From Waterburya agarophytonicola KI4 (GTDB lineage Bacteria > Cyanobacteriota > Cyanobacteriia > Cyanobacteriales > Xenococcaceae): a stretch of 64,000 nucleotides of DNA. The stretch lies in the NCBI RefSeq assembly GCF_020640915.1, contig NZ_JADWDC010000019.1, positions 1 through 64,000 on the forward strand, given 5' to 3'. The notes under the pieces were generated by a model. The model saw only the letters and a program-made list of their open reading frames with translations, did no database searches and had not been told where the DNA came from. The translations under genes and the position numbers were made by a program. This document shows, piece by piece, positions 17,633 through 27,703 of the stretch; within the stretch, counting starts at the first letter, position 1; every line of letters starts with the position of its first letter.

Positions 17633-18892
17633 TTACTTTTCTCGCTTGACTAGAGAAAGATAAGGCTGGCTCAGATAGCGATTGGCTACTTCGTTAATTA
17701 AATCGGGAGTAATAGGGGGAATGGCAGCCTGGAAATTGTTGTCAAAATCTACCCCCAAACCCAAAGTTTCATACCAACCATAAGTTTGGGCAATTTCGCC
17801 GTTAGTTTGTTTTCCTAGAGCATATTGCCCCAGAAGTTTGTTTTTTACTCCCTGTAACTCTGATTCGCTTAAATTTATTTTAGTTAACCGTTCGACTTCT
17901 CTACTCAAACCTTCGATCGCGATTTCTGTATTGCTGGGCGCTGTTCCCATATAAGTTACAAAAGGGGCAGTCTCCAAACGAGTAGGAAAAAATGCCGAAA
18001 CGTCGTAAGCCAATCCTCTTTTTTCCCGCAATTCTACAAATAGACGACTAGAAAGTCCATTACCAAGATAGGTACTGATCAGCTTTAAAACTGCATAGTC
18101 TGGGCTATCTACCTTTGTCCCCAGATAGCCCAACATGACAATCGATTGCTGAGTATCTTGAATTATTTCCGCTTCGGAAGGATTGACTACAGGGGAAACC
18201 AACTCAGAAACAGGCAAAGGAAGATCGGGGTTTTGCCAATCACCAAAAACTCCAGAAATCAACTCAATTCCTTGTTTTTGAGTAATCCGCCCAGACAAAC
18301 TAATAACTAAACTATCGGGACGAAAATAAGTTTGATGATAGTGCTGAAGATCTGCGCGAGTTAGAGAGACGACGCTGGTTTCCGTACCCAAAACCGAAAC
18401 ACCATAGGGATGTTGGGGATACATTTGCTGGCGCAATTGATTGAAAGCCACATTAAAAGGCTGTTCTGTTTGAGATTTAATTCCTTGTAAAGTGAGCTTG
18501 CGCTCTAATTCTACTTCCGATTCGGGAAATACAGGAGATCGCATTATCGCTCCCAAAAGCCTTAACATCTCTGGAAAATCAGCCGATACGGTTTTTAAAC
18601 TAAGAGCAAAATAATCAGTAGAAGCATCCGCACCCAAACCTGCACCAATAGACTCGATCTTCTCGGCAATCTCTAAAGCAGATAATTTTTCTGTTCCCTT
18701 GGCAATTACCGCAGAAACTAAATGAGCTAACCCCGCTTGTTCTGGTTTTTCGACAATTGTCCCCGCACCTTTAAAAAAGAAACGACCTGAAATGATATCT
18801 GCTGCTTGGTTTTCAACAATAATTAAAGTGATGCCATTATCAAGAACTAAGCGATGTAGGTTAGGAATAGTTATAGTGGAATTAGGAGACAT
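17633..18892 (-). CDS. M16 family peptidase homologue, zinc motif absent
   Basis: 419 residues in the two-domain M16 half-length form. The family fold is clear (VENQAADIISGRFFFKGAGT; ESIGAGLGADASTDYFALS; YHQTYFRPDSLVISLSG; LSSRLFVELREKRGLAYDVS). The zinc-binding HxxEH is replaced: AGLAHLVSAVIAKGTE has the first His but no Glu-His pair. It should therefore be the non-catalytic partner of an M16 heterodimer, as in M16B pairs. No active partner is visible in the window. There is no evident signal peptide. Its 174-base downstream gap leads into the TPR gene. Confidence 0.85.
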   Translation of the reverse strand: MSPNSTITIPNLHRLVLDNGITLIIVENQAADIISGRFFFKGAGTIVEKPEQAGLAHLVSAVIAKGTEKLSALEIAEKIESIGAGLGADASTDYFALSLKTVSADFPEMLRLLGAIMRSPVFPESEVELERKLTLQGIKSQTEQPFNVAFNQLRQQMYPQHPYGVSVLGTETSVVSLTRADLQHYHQTYFRPDSLVISLSGRITQKQGIELISGVFGDWQNPDLPLPVSELVSPVVNPSEAEIIQDTQQSIVMLGYLGTKVDSPDYAVLKLISTYLGNGLSSRLFVELREKRGLAYDVSAFFPTRLETAPFVTYMGTAPSNTEIAIEGLSREVERLTKINLSESELQGVKNKLLGQYALGKQTNGEIAQTYGWYETLGLGVDFDNNFQAAIPPITPDLINEVANRYLSQPYLSLVKREK

Positions 18893-19006
18893 TTAGATAT
18901 TAAACGATGAGATTATTTTAGTTGGCAGATGTAACCGTATCTATAACTATCTAAACAGTTTTTTCCTCTCCAGGTCGAGCAATTAAGAAAAAAACCAGAA
19001 TATCAA

Positions 19007-19034
19007 CAATCAGTAATCAGTAATCAGTAATTAG
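19007..19034. repeat. Heptamer tandem repeat (TAATCAG)n before ABC transporter gene
   Basis: Four 7-base units: CAATCAG, TAATCAG, TAATCAG, TAATTAG. The array ends 4 bases before the ATG at 19039, so it occupies the place of the ribosome-binding site, and no Shine-Dalgarno sequence is visible. Confidence 0.65.
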
Positions 19035-19038
19035 CTTC

Positions 19039-20856
19039 ATGTCTTCTTTCCGCGATATTGTTGGTTATTTTAGTAAATATAGAGCGATCGCCTTTTTGAG
19101 CATCGCTGCTTCTAGTCTGTTTGAGATTATCGATCTAATCGTTCCCTATTGTGTCGGGCAGATTCTTAATGTTTTATCCAATCAACCTTTAGACTTACCT
19201 TTAACTGCTTTAATCGCCCTAGTCCAAAATATTGGTAACTTTCCCGAAAGTAAATGGTTATCCTTGGGAGTGTTGCTGGGAATAGTCTTTGTTGTAACGG
19301 TAGTGCGATCGCCGATTCAGCCTTGGATTGGGGTATGGTATCATTGGGCGATCGCCTTAGAAGCGAGAAAAGATCATTTTAGTCAGGTAGTAGCCAAAAT
19401 TCTGACTCTACCCTTGGGCTATTACGATGAAAATAATCCTGGGCGAATTGCAGGCAGAATCGCCAGGGGAATTGAAAATCATACTTGGACTTATCCCGAA
19501 GTCGCAGGGCAGTTAATCCCCAAGCTAGGGCGAATCTTGGGGATCTTTGTCATGATTTTGTTGATCGAACCACCCATTGCGATCGCATTTTTAATTTCTT
19601 TTGTGTTAATTCTGGGATATAGCCTCAAGCATCTGAGTCTGATTATTAAAAAAGAAGAATTACTCGAAAAACATCAAGAAAATACCGAAAGCCGTACCTC
19701 AGAAATTATTACTAATATTAAAACCGTCAAATCTTTTGCCACGGAAGCCCAAGAATATCGCCGACAGCAACAAAGATTCAATCGAGAATTCAAGTACGTC
19801 AACTATCGCATCCATAAAGGCTATGTCAATCTCATTACTTGGTCTCGCACTGTAATTCAAACCTGCGTCTTTTTAGTATTGCTATTTACCCTTGTCTCTA
19901 CCGTACAGGGCAATATTACTCTAGGACATTTTATTACCACCCTAACAATTTCTAGTATGGCTTACGCAGAACTAGAGCCGATTAGTCAGCTAGCAGAAAT
20001 ATTTGCTCGTCGCTACGCCTCGATGAAGCGATTGCATGACTTTATGCAGCTAGAATCGGGGGCGGATGCTGCCAGTTTAACCATAGAAAACATCAAAGAT
20101 AATCCTTACAAATTTACAGGCAAACTAGAATTCCAAGATCTCAGCTTTGGTTACGATCGCGATCGTCTTATCCTAAAGGATATCAATTTACTAATCCAAC
20201 CCTATCAAACCGTAGCTTTAGTCGGTCGTTCTGGTTCGGGAAAGTCTACTCTAGTCAAATTACTTTTTCGCTATTTTGAACCCCAGCAAGGAGCAATTAA
20301 AATTGATGGGGCAAATATTAACACCTTAGATACAGCTCGTTATCGTCGCCGACTGGCAATTGTCCATCAAGACGTAGATATCTTTAACGGTACAGTGTGG
20401 GATAACCTAACCTACGGCAACCCTAATGCAGAACGAGAAAAAGTCTTACAAGCCTGTCGTATAGCAAGGGTTGATGAATTTATTCACGAACTACCCAATG
20501 GTTATTTAACCGTAGTTGGAGAGCGAGGAGTAAGGCTTTCTGGAGGACAAAAACAGCGTTTGGGTATTGCCAGGGCATTAGTTGTCGATCCCGATATTTT
20601 GATTTTTGATGAAGCAACTTCAAGTTTAGATTATGAGTCAGAAAGATCGATTCAATTAGCGATGAAATCAATTTTAGGCACGCGCACTACTTTAATTATT
20701 GCCCATCGTCTGAGTACGATCCGCGAAGCAGATTTGATTGTAGTGTTGGATGGAGGAAAAATTATTGAAACTGGTAGTCATGAAGAGTTGTTAAATCAAG
20801 GAGGTATTTATCAACGTCTCCACTCTCTGCAAGAAACAGGGGAAATTTTTAATTGA
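19039..20856 (+). CDS. ABC exporter half-transporter (permease-ATPase fusion)
   Basis: 605 residues. Residues 1-320 form the exporter-type transmembrane domain (six helices expected; hydrophobic stretches near 18-40, 70-95, 165-200 and 275-300). Residues 350-600 form the ATPase: Walker A GRSGSGKST, Q-loop HQDVDIF, signature LSGGQKQR, Walker B ILIFDEATSSLD and the H-loop AHRLS. It should work as a homodimer exporting lipid, peptide or glycan; the substrate cannot be read. It is divergent from the M16 gene and faces DUF1816. Resemblance to MsbA/lipid exporters is general only. Confidence 0.9.
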   Translation: MSSFRDIVGYFSKYRAIAFLSIAASSLFEIIDLIVPYCVGQILNVLSNQPLDLPLTALIALVQNIGNFPESKWLSLGVLLGIVFVVTVVRSPIQPWIGVWYHWAIALEARKDHFSQVVAKILTLPLGYYDENNPGRIAGRIARGIENHTWTYPEVAGQLIPKLGRILGIFVMILLIEPPIAIAFLISFVLILGYSLKHLSLIIKKEELLEKHQENTESRTSEIITNIKTVKSFATEAQEYRRQQQRFNREFKYVNYRIHKGYVNLITWSRTVIQTCVFLVLLFTLVSTVQGNITLGHFITTLTISSMAYAELEPISQLAEIFARRYASMKRLHDFMQLESGADAASLTIENIKDNPYKFTGKLEFQDLSFGYDRDRLILKDINLLIQPYQTVALVGRSGSGKSTLVKLLFRYFEPQQGAIKIDGANINTLDTARYRRRLAIVHQDVDIFNGTVWDNLTYGNPNAEREKVLQACRIARVDEFIHELPNGYLTVVGERGVRLSGGQKQRLGIARALVVDPDILIFDEATSSLDYESERSIQLAMKSILGTRTTLIIAHRLSTIREADLIVVLDGGKIIETGSHEELLNQGGIYQRLHSLQETGEIFN

Positions 20857-20864
20857 TGATTGAC

Positions 20865-21122
20865 TTAGAATAGTTCTTCTTCACAGATAGTCAACTCAGG
20901 GGGTTGCCAACATTGCTCTAGTTCCACATGAATTCCTAGAGCTTCTTCCTCCATCAAGTCTTCAATATAACCAGCTTGCGATCCCTTCGCTTCCAGAGGA
21001 CTATCAAAAGGGCCAAAATAATAGATACATTGTGGTACTTTAGTGCTTATTCTGAGCCAGTAAGGGACTTGGTCTTTTTTTCTTAAACCTAGCAAACCGA
21101 TTAATTTTGTAGCTAACGACAT
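20865..21122 (-). CDS. DUF1816 protein
   Basis: 85 residues. The PYWLRISTKVPQCIYYFGPFDS segment, followed by EA..AGYIEDLMEEEA and an acidic end, is the DUF1816 pattern found widely in cyanobacteria. No signal peptide or membrane segment is visible. It converges on the ABC transporter gene, with 8 bases between the two stops. Function is unknown; some DUF1816 domains occur with phycobilisome-related (CpcD-like) proteins, which I mention only as context. Confidence 0.8.
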   Translation of the reverse strand: MSLATKLIGLLGLRKKDQVPYWLRISTKVPQCIYYFGPFDSPLEAKGSQAGYIEDLMEEEALGIHVELEQCWQPPELTICEEELF

Positions 21123-21338
21123 AATAAGCTTTAATTGGGAATAGGGTTTTTGATGTTTTTACTGGAAAATTGAATTGGTATTGGTTTGAGTCATTAGCTT
21201 AAAAAGGGAAAAAAATTTTGTACAGCTTGGCGACGGAGGTGAAGAGGCTTGTCTTGAAATGAATTCAAGATCTTGTATCGTCTTTAGAGTAGGGTTAGTG
21301 AAAATAATAAGCTCTGCATACCAGGCGGGTTAGGATAC

Positions 21339-21424
21339 GGAGAGGGGGGGATTCGAACCCCCGTTGGGTTTGACCCCAAAATAGTTTTCGAGACTACCGC
21401 ATTCAACCACTCTGCCACCTCTCC
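21339..21424 (-). tRNA. tRNA-Ser (anticodon CGA)
   Basis: Acceptor stem GGAGAGG pairs perfectly with CCTCTCC. A D-arm with TGGTTGAATGC, an anticodon loop CTCGAAA giving anticodon CGA, a long variable arm typical of class II tRNA-Ser, and a T-loop GTTCGAATC are all visible. The discriminator base is G, as expected for Ser. CCA is not encoded. It is 86 nt long and lies 64 bases from comEC on the same strand, downstream of it. Confidence 0.95.
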
Positions 21425-21488
21425 AGGTTAAGCATTAAGTCTACAGAGTCATTTTACTGAGATTTGGGAGAAAATGGGTAGTGAATTG

Positions 21489-23690
21489 TTAAAAAATACT
21501 ATTAGATAATGTTTTTTGGGTTTGATGTAGTCGTTTTTCAGGAGTCCAGGCGATCGCACCATTTTGTTTTAAGTTATAAAAATATGGCTTTGGCAGATTT
21601 CGTCGAGTACTTTCTGTAGGTGAAAAAGACGAAATTATAGTTTGAGGATTTAGTTGCAACCAATCTGATGGGAGGGATGAAGTAATGATGGCGATCGATT
21701 TTTGAGATAATTGATTTTCTTGGGTATATTCTTGAATTTGAATCGCACTTAATTTTACTTTGCCTAGTATTAACCAGATTTCTTCTGCCATTTCTAGTTT
21801 TAAGATTCCTCGGGAGCGATCGCAATCTATTTTGAAGTTATTGGTTTTGATTGATAGATTGTTAGATTGTTGTTTTTCTGAGATATCTTGCGGGGTTGAA
21901 ATAATATGCTCGATTGATATGCGATCTCCTATTTGTGATGAATTTGACTCGAAGTTTGGATTTAAGTCGAAATAGTAATTTAGATGATTAATACCTTGGT
22001 GGTTGAGAAAAGGTAACACCGTATATTTAAAAGTGTTTGCCGATCCACTATTAACTAAAACTGTTTTTCCTCGATCTTGAATTACGATAACTGGCTCTAG
22101 CTGACTGGGTATAACGGTAATCTGGGTTAAATTAAAGTGTTTATAGCCTATGGGAATGATAATCAAGCTAATAATTAATAATAGTATCGATCTCCACTTA
22201 TTACGCCATTTTTTATCTAACCAAACGAAAAATAATAAACTATAAATGATCGATAAAATACCAAGAGAAATTTGTCCGATCACCCAAGAACTTCCTGGTA
22301 AACTAGTAAATAAGTTGACTGCGGTAATTAGTATTTTTGTGGGATATAACAGTAGCCAAGCGATCGCACTTCCTGCAATGGGTAGAATCAATCCTGCGAT
22401 CGCACTAATCATTCCCCCCAAGCTAATTACCACAATCAAAGGAGTACAGAGGATATTAACTATAATGCTGTAGGTAGCCACAATATTAAATTGATAACAA
22501 AGTAAAGGTAGCACCCAAATGGAAGCAGCCAAAGGTACAGCGATTGAAGTGGCAATTGTCGGCGGTAGCCAGTCTAATGAACTCTGCAACCCTGGCATAG
22601 TTACAATTAAGCCAAAAGTTGCCAAAAAACTCAGCTGGAAACCCAAATCGCCAACGAACAACGGATTAAATAGCAAAATAAGCGTCGCTACTAATAACAA
22701 AGAACCCAAAGGTTTGACTTTTGTTGCCAGTGTCATCGCAACTAATACTGCAGATCCCATCAAACAAGCTCGCAATACAGAAGCTTGAATCCCCGTTAAA
22801 CCCAGATAAACTATCAAGGTAGATATACCAATAATCAATCGAGGTTTGGCTCTCAAACGATTGGTCAGTTTTAAAATCAAACCCAATAATAAAGAAACGT
22901 GAAAACCCGAGGCAGCCAAGACATGAGCCAATCCAGCTTCAATAAAGCGATCGCGCAGATCGGCGGGTAAATCCACCGCTTTACGTCCCAAAACCATCGA
23001 ACTAACTAATTGTCCCTCAGGACTACCCAAACCCCGCAAATGACTCCTGACGATGCGTCTTCTAAGTTTCCACCATCTCAGTCTGGGTTCGTCAAGAGAA
23101 TGGTCGATTACTTCTAATCCCTGCATACCTGCAAAAATTCCTTGACGAGCAAGATACTTCCCAAAATCAAAAGCACCAGCAGTGGTGGCAGCTTGGGGTA
23201 TATATAAAATTCCTTTAAGCTTAATTTCTTCCCCCAGATTGATTCCCGTACTCTGCAACAGTGGCAGACTGACATAGAGTTTTCCCGATACTGGTTCGTT
23301 GTGGTTAATTTCTGTTGCTTTGAGCCAGAACTTAATTTTGTGGCTCGCGTTTAACCTGGGTTCGCTGATAACTTTGCCTACTACGGTAACTACTTCATTT
23401 TCTACCTTAGAAACTTGATAAACAACATCCTTGGTATCTGGTTGGGGAATTCGTAATTGAAAATACAAAATAGCCAAGATGGCAACTATAGTTGCAGCCC
23501 ACCAAACTTTAAGCGATATTCTTAGCTTTCTCAAAACAATTCCAATTATTACAACTAATCCACTCACTAGTGCGATTTGTTGTAGTAACTGCTCGGCTGT
23601 AATACCCGAAGTTGTCACAGTCAAAAAATTAGTGACTAGCAAACCGACTATGTACGCCAAACAAATAACGATCCAACTAATGGGAGTCAT
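21489..23690 (-). CDS. comEC: ComEC/Rec2 family DNA-uptake channel
   Basis: 733 residues, a polytopic inner membrane protein for uptake of single-stranded DNA. N-terminal helices (1-80) precede an OB-like soluble domain (90-190). The competence domain follows with GLGSPEGQLVSSMVLGRKA and LAHVLAASGFHVSLLLGL. About eight membrane segments run to residue 510. The C-terminal 200 residues correspond to the metallo-beta-lactamase-like part, but the HxHxDH metal motif is not visible; only remnants such as VLVNSGSANTFKYTVLPFL remain. The nuclease-like domain is therefore degenerate. The gene ends 64 bases from the tRNA-Ser. Confidence 0.85.
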   Translation of the reverse strand: MTPISWIVICLAYIVGLLVTNFLTVTTSGITAEQLLQQIALVSGLVVIIGIVLRKLRISLKVWWAATIVAILAILYFQLRIPQPDTKDVVYQVSKVENEVVTVVGKVISEPRLNASHKIKFWLKATEINHNEPVSGKLYVSLPLLQSTGINLGEEIKLKGILYIPQAATTAGAFDFGKYLARQGIFAGMQGLEVIDHSLDEPRLRWWKLRRRIVRSHLRGLGSPEGQLVSSMVLGRKAVDLPADLRDRFIEAGLAHVLAASGFHVSLLLGLILKLTNRLRAKPRLIIGISTLIVYLGLTGIQASVLRACLMGSAVLVAMTLATKVKPLGSLLLVATLILLFNPLFVGDLGFQLSFLATFGLIVTMPGLQSSLDWLPPTIATSIAVPLAASIWVLPLLCYQFNIVATYSIIVNILCTPLIVVISLGGMISAIAGLILPIAGSAIAWLLLYPTKILITAVNLFTSLPGSSWVIGQISLGILSIIYSLLFFVWLDKKWRNKWRSILLLIISLIIIPIGYKHFNLTQITVIPSQLEPVIVIQDRGKTVLVNSGSANTFKYTVLPFLNHQGINHLNYYFDLNPNFESNSSQIGDRISIEHIISTPQDISEKQQSNNLSIKTNNFKIDCDRSRGILKLEMAEEIWLILGKVKLSAIQIQEYTQENQLSQKSIAIITSSLPSDWLQLNPQTIISSFSPTESTRRNLPKPYFYNLKQNGAIAWTPEKRLHQTQKTLSNSIF

Positions 23691-23889
23691 AGCACTGTAA
23701 GTACCTATTTAAGCCATCCCAGTAAAACATATCGCCATAATTTACGCATCTCGAACAAAGAGCAAAAACCAAAAAGCGATCGGTCGAATAAACACAATTC
23801 ATAAAAACCTTGGTTTGTGATCTCAATAGTTGCCTTTTTTACAAAACTTAATACAATAGGGAAAGAAGTAATAAGTATATGTGCTTAAA

Positions 23890-25503
23890 ATGGAAACTTT
23901 TCAAATACCCTGGTTAACAGCCACAATTGTTTTACCTTTAATAGCTGCGATCGCAATTCCCCTCATTCCTGATAAAGAGGGCAAAACAGTCCGTTTATAT
24001 GCCTTGTGTGTAGGATTAGCCAATTTAACCTTAATGGTTTACGGATTTTGGAAAAATTACAGTTTTAGCAATACAGACTTTCAACTACAAGAGACATATA
24101 CTTGGATTGCCCAACTAGGTTTAAACTGGTCGGTAGGTGTTGATGGTTTATCGATGCCATTAATTCTGCTATCGGGTTTAGTTACTACCTTGGCAATTCT
24201 GGCTTCTTGGAAAGTAGACCGCAAACCCAAACTTTATTACGCTTTAATTTTAGTTTTATATAGCGCGCAGATTGGCGTATTTGCCGCACAAGATTTATTA
24301 TTATTCTTCTTGATGTGGGAAATCGAATTAGTCCCTGTTTATCTTTTGATTTCTATCTGGGGTGGTAAAAAACGTCTTTATGCAGCAACCAAGTTTATTC
24401 TATATACTGCCTTAGCATCAATCTTTATCCTAGTGGCAGGTTTAGCTTTAGCATTCTATGGCGACAATTTAACTTTTAACATAGCGGAACTAGGATTAAA
24501 AGACTATCCTTTATCTTTAGAATTATTAGCCTACGTCGGATTCTTAATTGCTTTCGGTGTCAAACTACCAATCTTTCCCCTCCATACCTGGTTGCCCGAT
24601 GCCCACAGTCAAGCTTCCGCACCAGTTTCGATGATTTTGGCTGGTGTACTGCTAAAAATGGGTGGATATGGCTTAATTCGCTTCAATATTGAAATACTGC
24701 CCCACGCTCACATCAAATTTGCTCCTTTATTAGTAATTCTGGGGGTAATTAATATTGTTTACGGTGCATTCACTGCATTTGCCCAAACCAACCTCAAACG
24801 TCGCCTCGCATCTTCCTCCATCTCTCATATGGGTTTTGTCCTGATTGGAATTGCTTCCTTTACAGATTTAGGTCTCAATGGAGCAATGTTACAGATGTTG
24901 TCCCACGGTTTAATTGCTGCTTCCTTATTCTTCCTCTCGGGTGCAACCTACGATCGCACTCATACCCTAATGATGGACGAAATGGGTGGTATGGCGAAAA
25001 CAATGCCCAAAACATTTGCCATGTTTACAACAGGTGCAATGGCTTCTTTGGCTTTACCTGGAATGAGTGGTTTTGTAGGGGAGTTAACCATCTTTTTGGG
25101 AATTGCTACCAGCGATGTCTACAGCCAAACATTTAAAGTGGGAATCGTCTTTTTAACTGCGGTGGGTTTAATTTTAACTCCCATCTATCTACTATCGATG
25201 TTGCGCGAAGTGTTTTATGGAGAAAGTAAAGTCGATTTTAAAATAGATCGCTTTCAAGCAGATGCTCAACCCCGCGAGATATTTATCGCGACCTGTTTGT
25301 TACTGCCCGTAATTGGGATCGGTTTGTATCCCAAGATAGCGACTACTACTTATGATTTCAAAACAACCGAAATCGCTTCTAAAACTCGTGCAGCTTTGCC
25401 TGTAATCGTCCAACAGCAAACCAATAATAACGATCGTGCTTTTATCTCTGCTTTACCAACGTCAGGGGATCTAGCAATCTTAACTGCACCCCAACTACCA
25501 TAG
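23890..25503 (+). CDS. ndhD: NDH-1 subunit 4 (NdhD)
   Basis: Proton-pumping membrane subunit of the photosynthetic NDH-1 complex in the thylakoid membrane, used in cyclic electron flow and respiration or, for some NdhD types, in CO2 uptake. 537 residues with about fourteen helices. [45 protein letters not shown] and [27 protein letters not shown] are the family's conserved blocks, including the Lys and His residues of the channel. I chose ATG at 23890 (METFQIPWL); a GTG three codons earlier is possible. It stands alone without ndhF, as expected for a dispersed ndhD1-like copy. The paralogue class (D1 or D2) was not determined. Confidence 0.93.
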   Translation: METFQIPWLTATIVLPLIAAIAIPLIPDKEGKTVRLYALCVGLANLTLMVYGFWKNYSFSNTDFQLQETYTWIAQLGLNWSVGVDGLSMPLILLSGLVTTLAILASWKVDRKPKLYYALILVLYSAQIGVFAAQDLLLFFLMWEIELVPVYLLISIWGGKKRLYAATKFILYTALASIFILVAGLALAFYGDNLTFNIAELGLKDYPLSLELLAYVGFLIAFGVKLPIFPLHTWLPDAHSQASAPVSMILAGVLLKMGGYGLIRFNIEILPHAHIKFAPLLVILGVINIVYGAFTAFAQTNLKRRLASSSISHMGFVLIGIASFTDLGLNGAMLQMLSHGLIAASLFFLSGATYDRTHTLMMDEMGGMAKTMPKTFAMFTTGAMASLALPGMSGFVGELTIFLGIATSDVYSQTFKVGIVFLTAVGLILTPIYLLSMLREVFYGESKVDFKIDRFQADAQPREIFIATCLLLPVIGIGLYPKIATTTYDFKTTEIASKTRAALPVIVQQQTNNNDRAFISALPTSGDLAILTAPQLP

Positions 25504-25545
25504 GGTAATATTTTTCTCAAACACATGACTTAAAATCTTCTTTAC

Positions 25546-25584
25546 AAGTCCCGCACTATATTGTCAGTAGTGTGGGACTTTTTT
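25546..25584 (+). terminator. Rho-independent terminator after ndhD
   Basis: A 13-bp stem, AAGTCCCGCACTA with TAGTGTGGGACTT (one G-U pair), has a 9-base loop and is followed by a T run. It lies 43 bases after the ndhD stop. Confidence 0.88.
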
Positions 25585-25747
25585 CAGCAATCTATTTTTG
25601 CAGCGATCGCGAGTGGGGCAACTATAGGATTAGGTGCTGTATCAGTCAAACGTTAGAAGCGTCCAGTATCTTTGATTGTTTTTGCTGCCTCTTCTTTATT
25701 TATATTTTAAACTAACTCTAGATAAACCAATTTGATACCTCAAAACT

Positions 25748-26401
25748 ATGAGCGATGCACCCTTGAGTCCAGAACAAGTCTTAGAACAACTCCATTGGCG
25801 TTATGCTACCAAGAAATTCGATCCGAGTAAAAAAATTAGCGATGCTAATTGGAAAACCCTAGAGCAAAGTCTGGTTTTGTCTCCTTCGTCTTTTGGTTTA
25901 CAACCTTGGCAGTTTTTCGTCGTCCGCAATCCTGAAATACGTCAGCAACTTTTAGAACATTCTTGGGGACAAACACCCGTAGTCAATGCTTCTCATTTAG
26001 TAGTATTTGCGATTAAAAAAGATCTCAATAATAGTGATGTCGATCGCTATATTGCCAGAATGGCAGAAGTACAGCAAGTACCAATAGAAAATTTGGCAGG
26101 CTTTAGTAAAGTAGTCAAAGGTTTTCTCAGCAATCCTGATTTTGATATAAATCATTGGGCGGCAAAGCAAGTCTATATTGCTTTGGGCTTTTTTATGACT
26201 TGTGCGGCAATGCTAGAAATTGATGCTCTACCTATGGAAGGTTTTGTTCCCGCTAAATACGATGAAGTTTTGGGTTTAGCTGAGAAAGGATATCAATCCG
26301 TAGTATTATGTCCTGCGGGATATCGCGCTGATGATGATAAATATGCCAACAGTCCTAAAGTGCGTTTCCCTACCGAACAGATAGTACAGTATTTAGATTA
26401 A
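25748..26401 (+). CDS. Nitroreductase-family NAD(P)H-dependent oxidoreductase
   Basis: 217 residues, FMN-dependent, soluble, homodimeric fold. The N-terminal RYATKKFDPSKKISD provides the FMN-phosphate Arg/Lys. SPSSFGLQPWQFFVVRNPE is the FMN-ring segment, and GFVPAKYDEVLGL plus the C-terminal VVLCPAGYRADDD match NfsB-like enzymes. It would reduce nitroaromatics, quinones or similar electrophiles; the natural substrate is unknown. It has its own terminator downstream and the ndhD terminator upstream, so it is a single-gene unit. Confidence 0.88.
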   Translation: MSDAPLSPEQVLEQLHWRYATKKFDPSKKISDANWKTLEQSLVLSPSSFGLQPWQFFVVRNPEIRQQLLEHSWGQTPVVNASHLVVFAIKKDLNNSDVDRYIARMAEVQQVPIENLAGFSKVVKGFLSNPDFDINHWAAKQVYIALGFFMTCAAMLEIDALPMEGFVPAKYDEVLGLAEKGYQSVVLCPAGYRADDDKYANSPKVRFPTEQIVQYLD

Positions 26402-26429
26402 TTCATTTGGGCGACTGATAATTTTCTCG

Positions 26430-26459
26430 GACTACTTGCTTAAAAGTAGTCTTTTTTTT
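26430..26459 (+). terminator. Rho-independent terminator after nitroreductase gene
   Basis: An 8-bp perfect stem, GACTACTT with AAGTAGTC, has a 6-base loop and eight T. It lies 29 bases after the stop. Confidence 0.9.
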
Positions 26460-26584
26460 ATTGACGTTTATTTTATCGAGACAAACTTACTATACTTAAT
26501 ATAAGTAGATAAAACACAATAAAACTTAATTTTACTGTCAGTTATTCATCATCTGACCTATTGCAATCATTTCTATCAATATTC

Positions 26585-27676
26585 ATGCAATCAACTCCCA
26601 ATCTAGACCAATTTATTCCCGAAGAACTAACTAGAATAGCCTATCAAGGCTTTCAAGAAAGCAAAAAAGCATTTGGCTTTCTACACAAACAAATAAGCGA
26701 TCGCTTGACCAATACAATTGTCCCAGAACAAGCCACAAAAAGTAAGCCTCTTTCTCCCGAAGTATTTGAAAAGCTCCAAGTACGACTAAAATCTTTAGAA
26801 GAAAAAGACTGGCAAGATGCTCAAAATGGAGTTTATCCTAGTAGCTTGTTGTTCGATAATCCTTGGTCTGACTTTTTTCGCTATTATCCTGAGTTATGCT
26901 TGGATATGGTGAAAATTTGGGATCGTCTACAAAAGAAAGAATTTCAAAAATTTGATAATGCGATCGATCGCACGGGCTATCCTGACTACTATCTGCAAAA
27001 CTTTCACTACCAGACAGATGGTTACTTAAGCGATATGTCTGCCAATCTCTACGATTTGCAAGTAGAAATTCTCTTTAATGGCGCAGCAGACGCGATGCGC
27101 CGTCGCATACTCGCACCTCTAAAACAAGGATTACAGGCTTTTGCCAGCTTACCTCCCCAGCAAATCAAAGTGCTAGATATAGCTTGTGGTACGGGACGCA
27201 CCCTACGGATGATTCGAGGTACTTTACCCCAAGTAGCTTTGTTTGGTACAGATTTATCTCCCGCTTATCTACGCAAAGCCAATCAAGTGCTGTCTGAGAT
27301 ACCAGGAGAATTGCCCCAACTACTGCAAACTAATGCAGAATCATTACCCTACCAGGATAACTATTTTCATGGATTAACTTCGGTCTTTTTGTTCCATGAA
27401 TTACCAGCATCCGCAAGACAAGCAGTAATTAACGAAGCATTCCGCGTTTTGCAGCCTGGAGGTGTATTAGCAATTTGTGATTCCATACAAGCAACAGATT
27501 CCCCTGATTTCCAGGAGATGATGAACAACTTTCCCTCTATTTTCCACGAACCTTATTATCGTCACTATACTACTGATAGTCTTGAAGAACGTCTAAGGCA
27601 AGCAGGATTTATCAATCTTCAGGTTGAAAACCATTTCGTTAGCAAATACTGGACTGCATATAAACCAGTGGTTTAG
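26585..27676 (+). CDS. Class I SAM-dependent methyltransferase
   Basis: 363 residues from the ATG at 26585 (a TTG eight codons upstream is less likely). Residues 1-180 are a helical N-terminal region that I do not recognise. Residues 195-320 form the Rossmann methyltransferase core: motif I VLDIACGTGRTLRMIRG, acidic motif II FGTDLSPAYL, LLQTNAESLPYQDNYFHGL, and post-I EAFRVLQPGGVLAICDS. The substrate is unknown; a small-molecule or lipid acceptor is likelier than a macromolecule on the basis of the UbiE-like core. It is followed by a strong wobble-paired hairpin. Confidence 0.85.
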   Translation: MQSTPNLDQFIPEELTRIAYQGFQESKKAFGFLHKQISDRLTNTIVPEQATKSKPLSPEVFEKLQVRLKSLEEKDWQDAQNGVYPSSLLFDNPWSDFFRYYPELCLDMVKIWDRLQKKEFQKFDNAIDRTGYPDYYLQNFHYQTDGYLSDMSANLYDLQVEILFNGAADAMRRRILAPLKQGLQAFASLPPQQIKVLDIACGTGRTLRMIRGTLPQVALFGTDLSPAYLRKANQVLSEIPGELPQLLQTNAESLPYQDNYFHGLTSVFLFHELPASARQAVINEAFRVLQPGGVLAICDSIQATDSPDFQEMMNNFPSIFHEPYYRHYTTDSLEERLRQAGFINLQVENHFVSKYWTAYKPVV

Positions 27677-27703
27677 AAAGACAAAACAACACCAAAAACA
27701 AAT

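Noticed and set aside
25570-25659. Short GTG-started frame ending in a membrane-like FAAIASGATIGLGAVSVKR
   Set aside because: Only 29 codons, and its start lies inside the ndhD terminator stem. No support as a gene.
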